In this document: positions 16,453 through 25,682 of the stretch, piece after piece | How positions within the stretch are numbered: position 1 is the first letter of the stretch | Layout: each line of letters opens with the position of its first letter | DNA from: Streptomyces sp. WMMC940 | GTDB lineage: Bacteria; Actinomycetota; Actinomycetes; Streptomycetales; Streptomycetaceae | Direction: 5' to 3' | Length of the DNA: 64,000 bases | Assembly (NCBI RefSeq): GCF_027460265.1 | Contig: NZ_JAPZBC010000001.1 | Location: 3,743,001-3,807,000, forward strand | Translations under genes and position numbers: made by a program | The notes under the pieces: generated by a model | Databases searched by the model: none | What the model saw: the letters and a program-made list of their open reading frames with translations, nothing else | Told to the model about the DNA's origin: nothing

Positions 16453-17880
16453 ATGAGCGTTGTCACCAACACGACCACCATCGGCGCGATCGACGCACCG
16501 AGCCGCCGCAACACCGAGCTCGTGCTGCTCGCGTTCGCCGTCGCCATCCCGGTGTTCGCGTATCTCAACGTGGGCCTCGCGCTCAACGGCGAGGTGCCGT
16601 CCGGCATGCTCGGCTACGGGCTCGGCCTCGGACTGATGGCCTCCGTCGCCCATATCGTCGTACGGAAGTTCGCCAGGTACGCGGACCCGCTGCTGCTGCC
16701 CCTGGCGACACTGCTCAACGGGCTCGGGCTGGTGCTGATCTGGCGGCTGGACCAGTCGCCGCGGCTGAACGCACGCCCCGACTTCGCCCCGCAGGCGACG
16801 AACCAGCTGATGTACTCGGCGCTCGGCATCGCGCTGTTCGTCGGCGTGCTGATGATCCTGAAGGACCACCGCGTCCTCCAGCGCTTCACGTACATCTCGA
16901 TGGCGGCGGCGCTGGTCCTGCTGATCCTGCCGATCGTGCCGGGGCTCGGTGCCGATGTCTTCGGCGCGAAGATCTGGATCCGGGTGGGCGGGTTCTCCAT
17001 CCAGCCCGGCGAGTTCGCGAAGATCGTCATCGCGGTCTTCTTCTCGGGCTATCTGATGGTGAAACGGGACGCGCTCGCCCTGGCCAGCCGCCGGTTCATG
17101 GGCCTGTACCTGCCGCGCGGCCGCGACCTCGGCCCGATCCTCACGATCTGGGCGATGAGCCTGCTCATCCTGGTCTTCGAGAACGACCTCGGCACCTCGC
17201 TGCTGTTCTTCGGCATGTTCGTGGTCATGCTGTACGTGGCCACCGAGCGGACGAGCTGGATCGTCATGGGCCTGCTGATGTCGGCGGGCGGCGCCGTGGT
17301 CGTCGCGCAGTTCGCGAGTCACGTCCAGTCCCGCGTCGCGGCCTGGCTCGACCCCTTCGGGTGCCTGGAGACCGCGCCCGAGGGCTCCAACATGATCAAC
17401 GCCTGTGACCAGATGACCCAGGTCCTGATGTCGTTCGGCGCCGGCGGCACCCTCGGCACCGGCCTCGGCCAGGGCAACTCCGACCTCATCAGCTTCGCCG
17501 CGAACTCGGACTTCATCTTCGCCACCGTCGGCGAGGAGCTCGGCCTGACCGGCGTCATGGCGTTCCTGCTGCTGTACGGCCTGATCATCGAGCGCGGCAT
17601 CCGCACGGCCCTGGCCGCCCGGGACCCGTTCGGCAAGCTGTTCGCCGTCGGTCTCTCCGGCGCCTTCGCCCTCCAGGTCTTCGTCGTGGCCGGCGGTGTG
17701 ATGGGACTCATCCCGCTGACCGGTATGACCATGCCGTTCCTCGCGGCCGGTGGCTCCTCCGTCATCGCCAACTGGGCCCTGATCGGCATCCTCATCCGTA
17801 TCAGCGACACCGCGCGCCGTCCGGCGCCGGCTCCCGCCCCGTCCCCCGATGCCGAGATGACCCAGGTGGTCCGACCGTGA
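16453..17880 (+). CDS. ftsW: FtsW/RodA/SpoVE-family peptidoglycan polymerase
   Basis: This SEDS glycosyltransferase of 475 residues polymerises lipid II at the membrane. About ten hydrophobic helices are visible, with the SEDS hallmarks WIRVGGFSIQPGEFAKI and FENDLGTSLLFFGMF, and a C-terminal GLIPLTGMTMPFLAAGGSS block. It overlaps the transpeptidase gene pbpA by four bases, the usual SEDS-bPBP pairing. A second ftsW is expected in the division cluster elsewhere, so this one probably serves elongation or sporulation; RodA-like naming would also be acceptable. Confidence 0.93.
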   Translation: MSVVTNTTTIGAIDAPSRRNTELVLLAFAVAIPVFAYLNVGLALNGEVPSGMLGYGLGLGLMASVAHIVVRKFARYADPLLLPLATLLNGLGLVLIWRLDQSPRLNARPDFAPQATNQLMYSALGIALFVGVLMILKDHRVLQRFTYISMAAALVLLILPIVPGLGADVFGAKIWIRVGGFSIQPGEFAKIVIAVFFSGYLMVKRDALALASRRFMGLYLPRGRDLGPILTIWAMSLLILVFENDLGTSLLFFGMFVVMLYVATERTSWIVMGLLMSAGGAVVVAQFASHVQSRVAAWLDPFGCLETAPEGSNMINACDQMTQVLMSFGAGGTLGTGLGQGNSDLISFAANSDFIFATVGEELGLTGVMAFLLLYGLIIERGIRTALAARDPFGKLFAVGLSGAFALQVFVVAGGVMGLIPLTGMTMPFLAAGGSSVIANWALIGILIRISDTARRPAPAPAPSPDAEMTQVVRP

Positions 17881-19340
17881 ACAAGCCCCTGCGCCGCATC
17901 GCGATCTTCTGCGGCCTCCTGGTCCTCGCCCTGCTCATCCGGGACAACTGGCTCCAGTACGTCCGCGCGGACGAGCTCAACACGCACAAGCTCAACCGCC
18001 GGGTGCAGATCGAGCGTTACGCCCACGAGCGCGGCAACATCATCGTCGACGGCAAGCCGATCACCGGCTCGGTCGAGACGAAGGGCAGCGACTTCAAGTA
18101 CAAGCGCACGTACACCAACGGCCGCATGTGGGCACCCGTCACCGGTTTCGCCTCGCAGGCGTTCGACGCCAACCAGATCGAGAAGCTCGAGGACGGGATA
18201 CTGACCGGCAACGACGACCGGCTGTTCTTCGACCGCACGATGGCGATGTTCACGGGCGAGAAGAAGAAGGGCGGCGACGTCGTCACCACCCTGAGCGGCA
18301 GGGCCCAGGAGGCCGCGTTCAAGGGACTCGGCGACAAGAAGGGCGCCGTCGCGGCGATCGACCCGCAGTCCGGCAGGATCCTGGCGCTGGCCTCGACCCC
18401 GTCGTACGACCCGTCGGTCTTCGCGGGCAACTCGATCAAGGACTCCGAGAACCGCCAGAAGCTGCTCAACGACAAAGACAAGCCGATGGTGAACCGCGCA
18501 CTGCGCGAGACCTACCCGCCCGGATCCACGTTCAAGGTCGTCACCGCGGCCGCCGCGCTCGAGAACGGCGTGGTCGAGGACATCGACGCGCCGACGGACA
18601 CCCCCGAGCCCTACCTGATCCCGCTCTCGCGGACGCCGATGAAGAACTCGCACGGCGGCTGTGAGAAGGCGAGCCTGAACGCGGCCATGGAGGTGTCCTG
18701 CAACTCCGTCTTCGCCAACCTCGGTGACAAGGTGTCCCGGGACAAGATGGTGGAGATGGCCCAGAAGTTCGGCTTCAACAACGCCGAGATCGACACCCCG
18801 GTCCGGGCCTCCGCGTCCGTCTACAACAAGACCATGGACCGCGGCGGCAACGCGCTCTCCTCGATCGGCCAGTTCGACACCGCCGCGACGCCGCTGCAGA
18901 TGGCCATGGTCACCGCGGCGATCGCCAACGACGGCAAGCTGATGAAGCCGTACATGATCGACCAGCTGCGGGCGCCCAACCTGGACGTGATCCAGACCTT
19001 CGAGCCGGAGGAGATGAGCCGGCCGGTCTCGCAGGAGAACGCGCAGCTCCTCCAGCAGATGATGGAGAACGTCGTCGAGAAGGGCACCGGCACCAAGGCG
19101 CAGATCAACGGCGTCACCGTCGGCGGCAAGACCGGTACCGCCCAGCACGGTGTCGGCAACAGCAAGCGCCCGTACGCGTGGTTCATCTCGTACGCCAAGA
19201 CCGACAACGGTTCGCCGGTCGCGGTCGCCGTGGTCGTGGAGGACTCCAGCGGCACCGCGCGCGACGACATCAGCGGTGGCGGACTCGCCGCTCCGATCGC
19301 GCGCGACGTGATGAAGGCGGTGCTCGACGGCAAGGAGTGA
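17877..19340 (+). CDS. pbpA: PbpA: class B penicillin-binding protein
   Basis: This D,D-transpeptidase of 487 residues starts with GTG overlapping the ftsW stop. It has one N-terminal signal anchor (IAIFCGLLVLALLI), a pedestal domain and the penicillin-binding domain. The active-site motifs are STFK (Ser217-Lys220), SCN near 281 and KTG at about 418. It cross-links the glycan strands made by its SEDS partner. The extracytoplasmic domain is complete. Confidence 0.95.
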   Translation: MNKPLRRIAIFCGLLVLALLIRDNWLQYVRADELNTHKLNRRVQIERYAHERGNIIVDGKPITGSVETKGSDFKYKRTYTNGRMWAPVTGFASQAFDANQIEKLEDGILTGNDDRLFFDRTMAMFTGEKKKGGDVVTTLSGRAQEAAFKGLGDKKGAVAAIDPQSGRILALASTPSYDPSVFAGNSIKDSENRQKLLNDKDKPMVNRALRETYPPGSTFKVVTAAAALENGVVEDIDAPTDTPEPYLIPLSRTPMKNSHGGCEKASLNAAMEVSCNSVFANLGDKVSRDKMVEMAQKFGFNNAEIDTPVRASASVYNKTMDRGGNALSSIGQFDTAATPLQMAMVTAAIANDGKLMKPYMIDQLRAPNLDVIQTFEPEEMSRPVSQENAQLLQQMMENVVEKGTGTKAQINGVTVGGKTGTAQHGVGNSKRPYAWFISYAKTDNGSPVAVAVVVEDSSGTARDDISGGGLAAPIARDVMKAVLDGKE

Positions 19341-19521
19341 CGGATGTCACTGTCCTGGCCTCTTCCCGCCTCATACCCGCACAATGCGATACCGGTCGCG
19401 TATCAGGTCCCGGCCATGGGCGGATGAGGAGCCCCGTGGCCGGTAGCGTATGCGCGAACAGCACACCGCCGGAGCACACACACGGGTGCGGTCGGGACTG
19501 ACGGAGAGGGCTGGAACAGTT

Positions 19522-21516
19522 ATGGAAGAGCCGCGTCGCCTCGGCGGCCGGTACGAGCTGGGCTCGGTGCTCGGCCGTGGTGGCATGGCCGAGGTCTACC
19601 TCGCCCACGACACCCGGCTCGGTCGCACCGTTGCCGTGAAGACGCTGCGGGCCGATCTCGCCCGTGACCCGTCCTTCCAGGCCCGGTTCCGCCGTGAGGC
19701 CCAGTCGGCCGCCTCGCTGAATCATCCCGCGATCGTCGCCGTGTACGACACCGGCGAGGACTACGTGGACGGCGTCTCCATCCCGTACATCGTGATGGAG
19801 TACGTGGACGGCTCCACGCTCAGAGAGCTGCTGCACTCCGGGCGCAAGCTGCTGCCCGAGCGCACGCTCGAGATGACCATCGGCATCCTCCAGGCCCTCG
19901 AGTACTCGCACCGCAACGGCATCGTGCACCGCGACATCAAGCCGGCGAACGTCATGCTGACGCGCACCGGCCAGGTCAAGGTGATGGACTTCGGCATCGC
20001 GCGCGCCATGGGCGACTCGGGCATGACCATGACCCAGACCGCGGCCGTGATCGGCACCGCCCAGTACCTCTCCCCGGAACAGGCCAAGGGGGAGCAGGTC
20101 GACGCCCGGTCCGACCTGTACTCCACCGGCTGTCTGCTCTACGAGCTGCTGACGGTCCGGCCGCCGTTCGTCGGGGACTCCCCGGTGGCGGTCGCGTACC
20201 AGCACGTTCGGGAGGAGCCGCAGGCACCGAGCGTCTTCGACCCCGAGATCACGCCCGAGATGGACGCGATCGTCCTGAAGGCGCTGGTCAAGGACCCGGA
20301 CTACCGCTACCAGTCCGCCGACGAGATGCGGGCCGACATCGAGGCGTGCCTCGACGGCCAGCCGGTCGCGGCGACCGCGGCGATGGGCGCCGTCGGCTAC
20401 GGCGGCGCGTACGGCGCCCAGCAGGGCCGCGGCGGCGAGCAGCCGACGACGGCGCTGCGCCAGGCGGACCCGGGCGGCCAGACGTCGATGCTGCCGCCCA
20501 TGAACCCGGACGACGGCGGATTCGGCGGGTACGACGACCGCCCGGACCGCCGCCGCCAGAAGAAGTCGAACACCTCCACGATCCTGCTCGTCGTCGCCGG
20601 CATCCTCGTGCTCGTCGGCGCGATCCTGATCGGCAAGGCGGTTTTCAGTCAGACCGAGGGCGGCGGCAAGGTCGACGTGCCGCAGCTGGTCGGCAAGCCG
20701 TTCGAGGAGGCCAAGCAACTCGGCGAGAACGCCAAGGTCGAGGTCGTCCGGTCCGGCACCGATCGCTGCGACCAGCCCAAGGACAGTATCTGCAGCCAGA
20801 CCCCGGCCAGCGGTCAGATGAACCAGGGCGACACCGTCCAGGTGGTCGTCTCCGAGGGCGCCCCGCTCGTCAAGGTACCGGACGTCACGAAGGACTCCGA
20901 AGAGGACGCCACCAAGGAGCTGAAGGACAAGGGCTTCGAGGTCGAGACCGAGTCGGTCGAGTCCGACCAGGAGGCCGGCACGGTCGTCGAGCAGGACCCC
21001 GAGGGCGGCACCCGGGTGGAGAAGGGTGAGACCGTCACCCTGAAGATCGCCAAGCAGGCCACCAGGACGGTGCCGGACGTGGTGGGCAAGCCCTTCGACC
21101 AGGCCAACCAGCAGCTGACGCTCCTGGGCTACACGGTGGTACGGCAGGACGTGGACTCCGACGAGGCCGCAGGCCAGGTCACCGCCCAGAGCCCGGCGGC
21201 GGGTTCCAAGGAGGCCAAGGGCGTCACGATCACCCTCCAGGTCTCCAAGGGCCCGCAGACACCGCAGAGCCAGGTGCCTGAGGTGCGGAACCGCACTCTG
21301 GGCGAGGCCAGGGCCCTGCTGCAGCAGGCCGGATTCAACAACATCCAGGTGCAGGGCGACCAGAACGACAACGCCCGGGTGATCCAGCAGACCCCGCAGC
21401 CGGGAACCCAGGGTGACCCCGCTCAGACCCAGGTGGTGCTGTTCACGCTCCCCGGTGGTGACGGCAACGGCGGGGGCAACAACGGCGGCGGATTCATCGG
21501 CGGACGCGACGACTGA
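19522..21516 (+). CDS. pknB: PknB: Ser/Thr protein kinase with four PASTA domains
   Basis: This 664-residue receptor kinase starts at the ATG with GGAGAGGG 12 bases upstream. Kinase motifs are GRGGMAEVYLA, VAVKTL (catalytic Lys), HRDIKPANVM near residue 136, MDFGIAR and a TMTQTAAVIGTAQYLSPEQ activation loop. A membrane helix lies near 350-373. Four outer PASTA repeats begin near residues 382, 447, 512 and 577 (for example VPDVVGKPFDQANQQL). PASTA domains sense muropeptides or lipid II. Likely substrates in the window are FhaA, FhaB and the pseudokinase, with PstP as the opposing enzyme. It sits about 180 bases after pbpA, leaving room for its own promoter. Confidence 0.97.
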   Translation: MEEPRRLGGRYELGSVLGRGGMAEVYLAHDTRLGRTVAVKTLRADLARDPSFQARFRREAQSAASLNHPAIVAVYDTGEDYVDGVSIPYIVMEYVDGSTLRELLHSGRKLLPERTLEMTIGILQALEYSHRNGIVHRDIKPANVMLTRTGQVKVMDFGIARAMGDSGMTMTQTAAVIGTAQYLSPEQAKGEQVDARSDLYSTGCLLYELLTVRPPFVGDSPVAVAYQHVREEPQAPSVFDPEITPEMDAIVLKALVKDPDYRYQSADEMRADIEACLDGQPVAATAAMGAVGYGGAYGAQQGRGGEQPTTALRQADPGGQTSMLPPMNPDDGGFGGYDDRPDRRRQKKSNTSTILLVVAGILVLVGAILIGKAVFSQTEGGGKVDVPQLVGKPFEEAKQLGENAKVEVVRSGTDRCDQPKDSICSQTPASGQMNQGDTVQVVVSEGAPLVKVPDVTKDSEEDATKELKDKGFEVETESVESDQEAGTVVEQDPEGGTRVEKGETVTLKIAKQATRTVPDVVGKPFDQANQQLTLLGYTVVRQDVDSDEAAGQVTAQSPAAGSKEAKGVTITLQVSKGPQTPQSQVPEVRNRTLGEARALLQQAGFNNIQVQGDQNDNARVIQQTPQPGTQGDPAQTQVVLFTLPGGDGNGGGNNGGGFIGGRDD

Positions 21517-21577
21517 CCACCCGGCCACCGCACGCGCGGGACACGGGAAGAGGCCCCGGCACCTGATCTTGGGTTCT

Positions 21578-21624
21578 CACGGTCCTCGCAACATCCATGA
21601 TCTGTGGGAGTTGCGAGGACCGTG
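21578..21624. repeat. 15-base inverted repeat after pknB, at the IS30 remnant edge
   Basis: CACGGTCCTCGCAAC at 21578-21592 is perfectly complementary to 21610-21624, with a 17-base loop. It starts 61 bases after the pknB stop, so it could terminate the operon. It also abuts the transposase remnant and may derive from an element end. Confidence 0.55.
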
Positions 21625-21920
21625 GGCGTTGAGTGTGATGATCTTGCCGGGTTGCGGGAGCGTTTCTTTGCACGGCTGGATGTCGTGGGGAACGTGACCG
21701 TGGTGGCGCGGGAGCAGGGGGTGAACCGGAACACTGCCTTCGGCTGGGCCCGGAAGGCCGGACGGAGTTCGGTGCGCCTGCCGCACCGGCATCCTCGGCG
21801 GGACGATGACGAGCGACTTCGGACCGAGGGTGTCCCACGCCGGGTGGCGGCCGGGCAGGTCGGTGTGAACGAGCACACGGCCAAGGATGGGTGCCGGGGC
21901 CTTCCCCTGTCCGAACGGCG
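21604..21920 (+). pseudogene. IS30-type transposase N-terminal remnant
   Basis: The frame encodes VECDDLAGLRERFFARLD, then VVAREQGVNRNTAFGWARKAG, the start of IS30-family transposases in Streptomyces (a helix-turn-helix for element-end binding). After VNEHTAKDG the similarity stops and the DDE catalytic domain is absent. It is a dead fragment between pknB and the sortase genes, and the remainder to 22169 shows no gene. Confidence 0.65.
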
Positions 21921-22169
21921 GTCCTCAGGCTCGCGCGTGCGAGCCCCTGCCGCGCTCGCCGCGCCCCTCGGGCACCCGATCGCGGTCTCCCCCGGCAGCG
22001 GCACGCGGTATCACGCGCCGGGGCCTGCTCCGGGCCCCCATGGCGTACGGTGACGCGGCGCACGTGGGCGAGGTCACGATCTCCCCCGGCCACCCGGTCC
22101 GGCCCTGGGGCGCGGAGCGCGGGTCACGGCGCGGGCGGATTCGCCGCGCCGCGCTCGCAGCGGCCTCGC

Positions 22170-22898
22170 TCATGACTGCCGCAGCTCCGCCGGCGGTGTG
22201 CGGTCCCGGTCGACCTTCTCCGTGCGCTCGAGTTCGCCCCACACGATGTAGCGGTAGTCCGAGGTGTAGATCGGCGTGCAGGTCGTCAGCGTGATGTAGC
22301 GGCCCGGCTTCGTCCGGCCCGACTCCTTCGGCACGGGCTGGAGCACGTCCACGTTGTACTTGGACGTCTCCTTGAGGTCCTTGAAGACCTTGTAGATGTA
22401 CCAGGTGTCCACGGTCTCGAAGACGATCGAGTCGCCCGTCTTGACCTTGTGGATGTTGTGGAACTTGGCGCCGTGGCCGTCCCGGTGGGCGGCGAGGGTG
22501 AAGTTGCCCTGCTTGTCGGCCGGCAGAGCCGACTCGATGGGGTCGACGTAGTAGCCCGCCACCCCGTTGTTCAGGGTCTTGGGATCGGTGCCCTTCTTGA
22601 CCAGGACCTCGCCGTTGTTCATGGCGGGCACATGGAGGAAGCCGATGCCGTCCTTGGTGTCGAGCGCACCGGGACCCCCGGCCCAGCGGTCGCGGACGCG
22701 CTCGCCCTGCTCCGCGGCCTCGCGGTCGGCGATGACGTTCGTCCACCACAGCGAGTAGACGACGAAGAGGGCCAGCACCAGCCCCGCGGTGATCAGCAGC
22801 TCGCCGAAGACACTGATGACGCCGGCGATCCGGCTGCGCGCACGTGCCACTGCACCTGTCCCTGTCCCAGTCCCTGTGGTTCTCTCGCCCGGAGCCAC
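22170..22898 (-). CDS. Class E sortase
   Basis: This 242-residue membrane cysteine transpeptidase attaches LAxTG-type surface proteins to peptidoglycan. One N-terminal helix (residues about 32-52) is followed by the sortase barrel. The catalytic triad is H138 (TLAAHRDGHG), C207 (ITLTTCTP) and R216 (DYRYIVWG). It is the last gene of a leftward operon and lies nine bases after the preceding sortase. In Streptomyces two such enzymes (SrtE1/SrtE2) anchor long chaplins and are needed for aerial hyphae. I cannot say from sequence alone which of the pair this is. Confidence 0.93.
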   Translation of the reverse strand: MAPGERTTGTGTGTGAVARARSRIAGVISVFGELLITAGLVLALFVVYSLWWTNVIADREAAEQGERVRDRWAGGPGALDTKDGIGFLHVPAMNNGEVLVKKGTDPKTLNNGVAGYYVDPIESALPADKQGNFTLAAHRDGHGAKFHNIHKVKTGDSIVFETVDTWYIYKVFKDLKETSKYNVDVLQPVPKESGRTKPGRYITLTTCTPIYTSDYRYIVWGELERTEKVDRDRTPPAELRQS

Positions 22899-22907
22899 GC
22901 CCGTCCG

Positions 22908-24089
22908 TCAGCCGACGAGCGCGTCCGGCTTGCCCTTGCTGCGCGGGCGTTCGTCGACCATCTTGCCCCACACGATCATGCGGTACGTACTCGTGAACTC
23001 GGGCGTGCAGGTCGTGAGCGTGATGTACCGGCCGGGCCCGGTGAAACCGGAGCCGACCGGCACGGGGGCGATCACCCCGACGTTGGAGGGCGAGGTCTGC
23101 GGCAGGATGCTGTGCATCTCGTACGTGTAGTAAGTGTCCTGCGTCTCGACGACGATCGGGTCGCCCTGTGCGAGCCGGTTGATGTACCGGAAAGGCTCGC
23201 CGTGGGTGTTGCGGTGGCCCGCGACCGCGAAGTTGCCCTGCTTGTCCTCGGGCATCGCCGTCTTGAGCCCGCCCTCGGCGTAGTGGCCGACCATGCCCCG
23301 GTCCAGCACCCGGTGCTTGTCGATGCCCTCGGCGATCGGCACGACGACGTCGAGCTTGGGGATGTGCATGATGGCGAATCCCTGGCCCGGTTCGAACGCG
23401 CCCGGGGCCCGGCCCTTCGCCCAATCGTCCTGGATCTTGCTCGCCGCGGCGTTGGCCTGCTGGCCGGCCAGGATGTTGGTCCACCACAGCTGGTACGTGA
23501 CGAACAGCAGCATCAGGACGCCGATGGTGATGAACAGCTCGCCGAAGGCACGGCTGGCGATCACGGCCGGGCTGTCCTTGGCCGCCCGGGCCGCCCGTCG
23601 AGCCTCCACGCGGGAGAGCGGGGCCCCGGTCTCCGAGGGTTTCGGCGTCACGGGCGGGGCGGTCGGTGCCCGGCGTCTGCGGCCCCGTCCCCGTGCCTTG
23701 GCCGCCTTGCGGCGCTCGGCGCGGCCTCCGGTGGGCCGCTCGGGCTCCGAAGGGCCCGTGCCGGGCACCCGGAGCGCCGCGGTCTCGTCCTCGGGCGGGA
23801 AGAACGGCGACGGAACGGCCGCGGTCGGACGGTCGGCTCCCGTCCCCGACGGCGGCGGGTACCCCGACCCCGTCACGGAGCCGGTCCCGCCCCGGGCACG
23901 GGACTGCTCCTGGAGCCGGTTCTCCTCCTGGACCTGGGGATACGCCTGCTGTCCGTACCAGTCCTCCTGGTACGCCGCCGCGGGGTACTGGCCGTGGTCG
24001 GGCCACTCCTGCGGCGTGGACTGCCGAGGCCCGCGCTGTCCGGGAACATCCGGAGCGCGGTACCACGGCGGTCCCCCCTCGCCGTTCAC
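22908..24089 (-). CDS. Class E sortase with a long cytoplasmic head
   Basis: The 393-residue sortase has an unusually long Pro/Gln/Arg-rich N-terminal region (about 165 residues, ending in an Arg/Lys-rich block) before its membrane helix (AFGELFITIGVLMLLFVTYQLWW). The sortase domain shows VAGHRNTHGEPF, ITLTTCTPEF and TYRMIVWG, so His, Cys and Arg are all present. The GTG start overlaps the pabA stop (GTGA). Tandem duplication with the gene at 22170 is evident. The long head suggests interaction with cytoplasmic or membrane partners. Confidence 0.92.
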   Translation of the reverse strand: MNGEGGPPWYRAPDVPGQRGPRQSTPQEWPDHGQYPAAAYQEDWYGQQAYPQVQEENRLQEQSRARGGTGSVTGSGYPPPSGTGADRPTAAVPSPFFPPEDETAALRVPGTGPSEPERPTGGRAERRKAAKARGRGRRRRAPTAPPVTPKPSETGAPLSRVEARRAARAAKDSPAVIASRAFGELFITIGVLMLLFVTYQLWWTNILAGQQANAAASKIQDDWAKGRAPGAFEPGQGFAIMHIPKLDVVVPIAEGIDKHRVLDRGMVGHYAEGGLKTAMPEDKQGNFAVAGHRNTHGEPFRYINRLAQGDPIVVETQDTYYTYEMHSILPQTSPSNVGVIAPVPVGSGFTGPGRYITLTTCTPEFTSTYRMIVWGKMVDERPRSKGKPDALVG

Positions 24090-24724
24090 GCCAGGGCCTT
24101 GCCCACCACCGGCGCGAGCCCGGCCGACCGGCCCACGGCCCCCGTGTCACCGCATTCCACCAGCCAGTTGGCCAGCATCAGATGGCCGTGCTCCGTGAGC
24201 ACCGACTCGGGGTGGAACTGCACACCCTCGACCCGCTTCTGCCTGTGGCGCAGGCCCATGATGATTCCGTCCTCCGTGCGGGCCGTGACCTCGAGCTCGT
24301 CCGGTACGGTCTCCGGCTCCGCCGCCAGCGAGTGGTAGCGCGTCGCCGTGAAGGGAGAGGGCAGCCCGGTGAACACGCCCTTGCCCTCGTGCCGTACGAG
24401 CGAGGTCTTGCCGTGGAGCAGTTCGGGCGCCCGGTCGACCACCCCGCCGTAGGCCACGGCCATCGACTGCATGCCGAGGCAGACGCCGAAGACGGGGACG
24501 TCGGTGGCGGCGCAGTGGCGGACCATCTCGATGCACACACCGGCCTGTTCGGGCGCACCCGGCCCGGGGGACAGCAGCACCCCGTCGAAACCGTCCTGCG
24601 CATGCGCGGTGGACACCTGGTCGTTGCGCACGACCTCGCACTCGGCGCCCAACTGGTACAGGTACTGGACGAGGTTGAAGACGAAGCTGTCGTAGTTGTC
24701 GACGACGAGAATCCGCGCGCTCAC
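24086..24724 (-). CDS. pabA: Glutamine amidotransferase subunit of aminodeoxychorismate/anthranilate synthase
   Basis: This class I glutamine amidotransferase of 212 residues supplies ammonia to a chorismate-using synthase for folate (4-aminobenzoate) or tryptophan. Motifs are VVDNYDSFVFNLVQYL, the nucleophile Cys in VFGVCLGMQSM and the His-Glu pair in GVQFHPESVL. The GTG start overlaps the stop of the small gene upstream and its own stop overlaps the sortase start, so all three are translationally coupled. The synthase partner is not in the window. pabA versus trpG cannot be separated by sequence alone; this location is usually called pabA in Streptomyces. Confidence 0.88.
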   Translation of the reverse strand: MSARILVVDNYDSFVFNLVQYLYQLGAECEVVRNDQVSTAHAQDGFDGVLLSPGPGAPEQAGVCIEMVRHCAATDVPVFGVCLGMQSMAVAYGGVVDRAPELLHGKTSLVRHEGKGVFTGLPSPFTATRYHSLAAEPETVPDELEVTARTEDGIIMGLRHRQKRVEGVQFHPESVLTEHGHLMLANWLVECGDTGAVGRSAGLAPVVGKALA

Positions 24725-24882
24725 TGGCCGTCCACCGTCACGTCGTTGAACGGAAGCAGAGGCTCCGCCCAGGGGAACACGTACTGGAAGAGCGCGTACA
24801 CGACCGCGAGGACCAGCACGAGCGAGATGAACGCCCGTACCCACGCGTTGCCCGGCAGATGCCGCCAGATCCAGCCGTACAT
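24721..24882 (-). CDS. Small membrane protein in the sortase-pabA operon
   Basis: This 53-residue protein starts at an ATG with AAAGGGAC upstream. It has one hydrophobic helix (AFISLVLVLAVVYALFQYVF) and a short outer tail ending PFNDVTVDGQ. The stop overlaps the pabA GTG. There are no family motifs, but the tight coupling and Streptomyces-like composition make it a real gene. The function is unknown. Confidence 0.75.
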   Translation of the reverse strand: MYGWIWRHLPGNAWVRAFISLVLVLAVVYALFQYVFPWAEPLLPFNDVTVDGQ

Positions 24883-24938
24883 GCCGTCCCTTTCCTTTCG
24901 GTACGGGACCAGATTAAAGGGCGCGGGGGGCCTGTGGG

Positions 24939-25664
24939 TCAGCTGTGGAGAGCTTCCGGTTTGCCGTGGGTCACAGGCCGCGTGGCGTCGAGGTGCGCCC
25001 ACACCACCAGTCGGTGGCTGCTGCCCCACTCGGGATCGCAGGTGGTGAGGGTGAGGTAGCGGCCCGGTCCGTCGAATCCGGACTTCACCGGAACGGCGTC
25101 GACGACTCCCACGTCGCCGGGCACGGTGCGGTACGGCTTGTTCCGTATGCGGTAGGTGAACCATGTCGTCCCGTCGTTGAGGACGACCGCGTCGCCCGGA
25201 CGCAGCCGCGGGAAGTCCTTGAACGGGTCCCCGTAGGTACGGCGGTGGCCGGCCACCGAGAAGTTCCCCGTCGCGCCGAGCCGGGCGCTGCCCGCGTAGT
25301 GCCCGAGCCCCTTCTTCAGGGTCTCCGCCTCGGTGCCCTCCAGTACCGGCCGGTCCCAGCCGGCGCCGAAGCGCGGCACGTACATCACCGCGAAGGGCCT
25401 GCCGGGCTCGTACGGCCTCGCCTCCGGCGGAGCGGGATCCGCGGCGGGCGGCGGGGACACGGCGGGTCCGCTCGCCTCCGGTGCCGCGGACGGCGCCGGT
25501 GCTCGCCTCGCCCATTCCTCGTGGAGCCGGACGATCTCCTCGGCGGTCGCGCCGTCGGCCTTCACACCGGTCCAGAACAGCACGTACGCCACGAACAGCA
25601 CGATCACTGCGCCGGTGGTGATGCATATCTCACTGAACGTCCGGACGATCAGTCGCACCGACAC
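24939..25664 (-). CDS. Third class E sortase
   Basis: The 241-residue protein has an N-terminal helix (residues 13-32), a Pro/Ala-rich stretch of about 35 residues (55-90) and a sortase barrel. The catalytic residues are H140 (SVAGHRRTYG), C209 (YLTLTTCDP) and R218 (SHRLVVWA). It belongs to the same operon as the other two but has diverged more from them. It carries no sorting signal of its own. Substrates were not found in this window. Confidence 0.9.
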   Translation of the reverse strand: MSVRLIVRTFSEICITTGAVIVLFVAYVLFWTGVKADGATAEEIVRLHEEWARRAPAPSAAPEASGPAVSPPPAADPAPPEARPYEPGRPFAVMYVPRFGAGWDRPVLEGTEAETLKKGLGHYAGSARLGATGNFSVAGHRRTYGDPFKDFPRLRPGDAVVLNDGTTWFTYRIRNKPYRTVPGDVGVVDAVPVKSGFDGPGRYLTLTTCDPEWGSSHRLVVWAHLDATRPVTHGKPEALHS

Positions 25665-25682
25665 GGGCCGCCCTCCCCGGGA

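Noticed and set aside
14935..21528. Three very long open frames on the minus strand opposite pstP, ftsW, pbpA and pknB
   Set aside because: They mirror the codon pattern of well-identified genes on the plus strand, are His/Asp/Arg/Val-rich without domains, and arise because stop codons are rare in GC-rich DNA.
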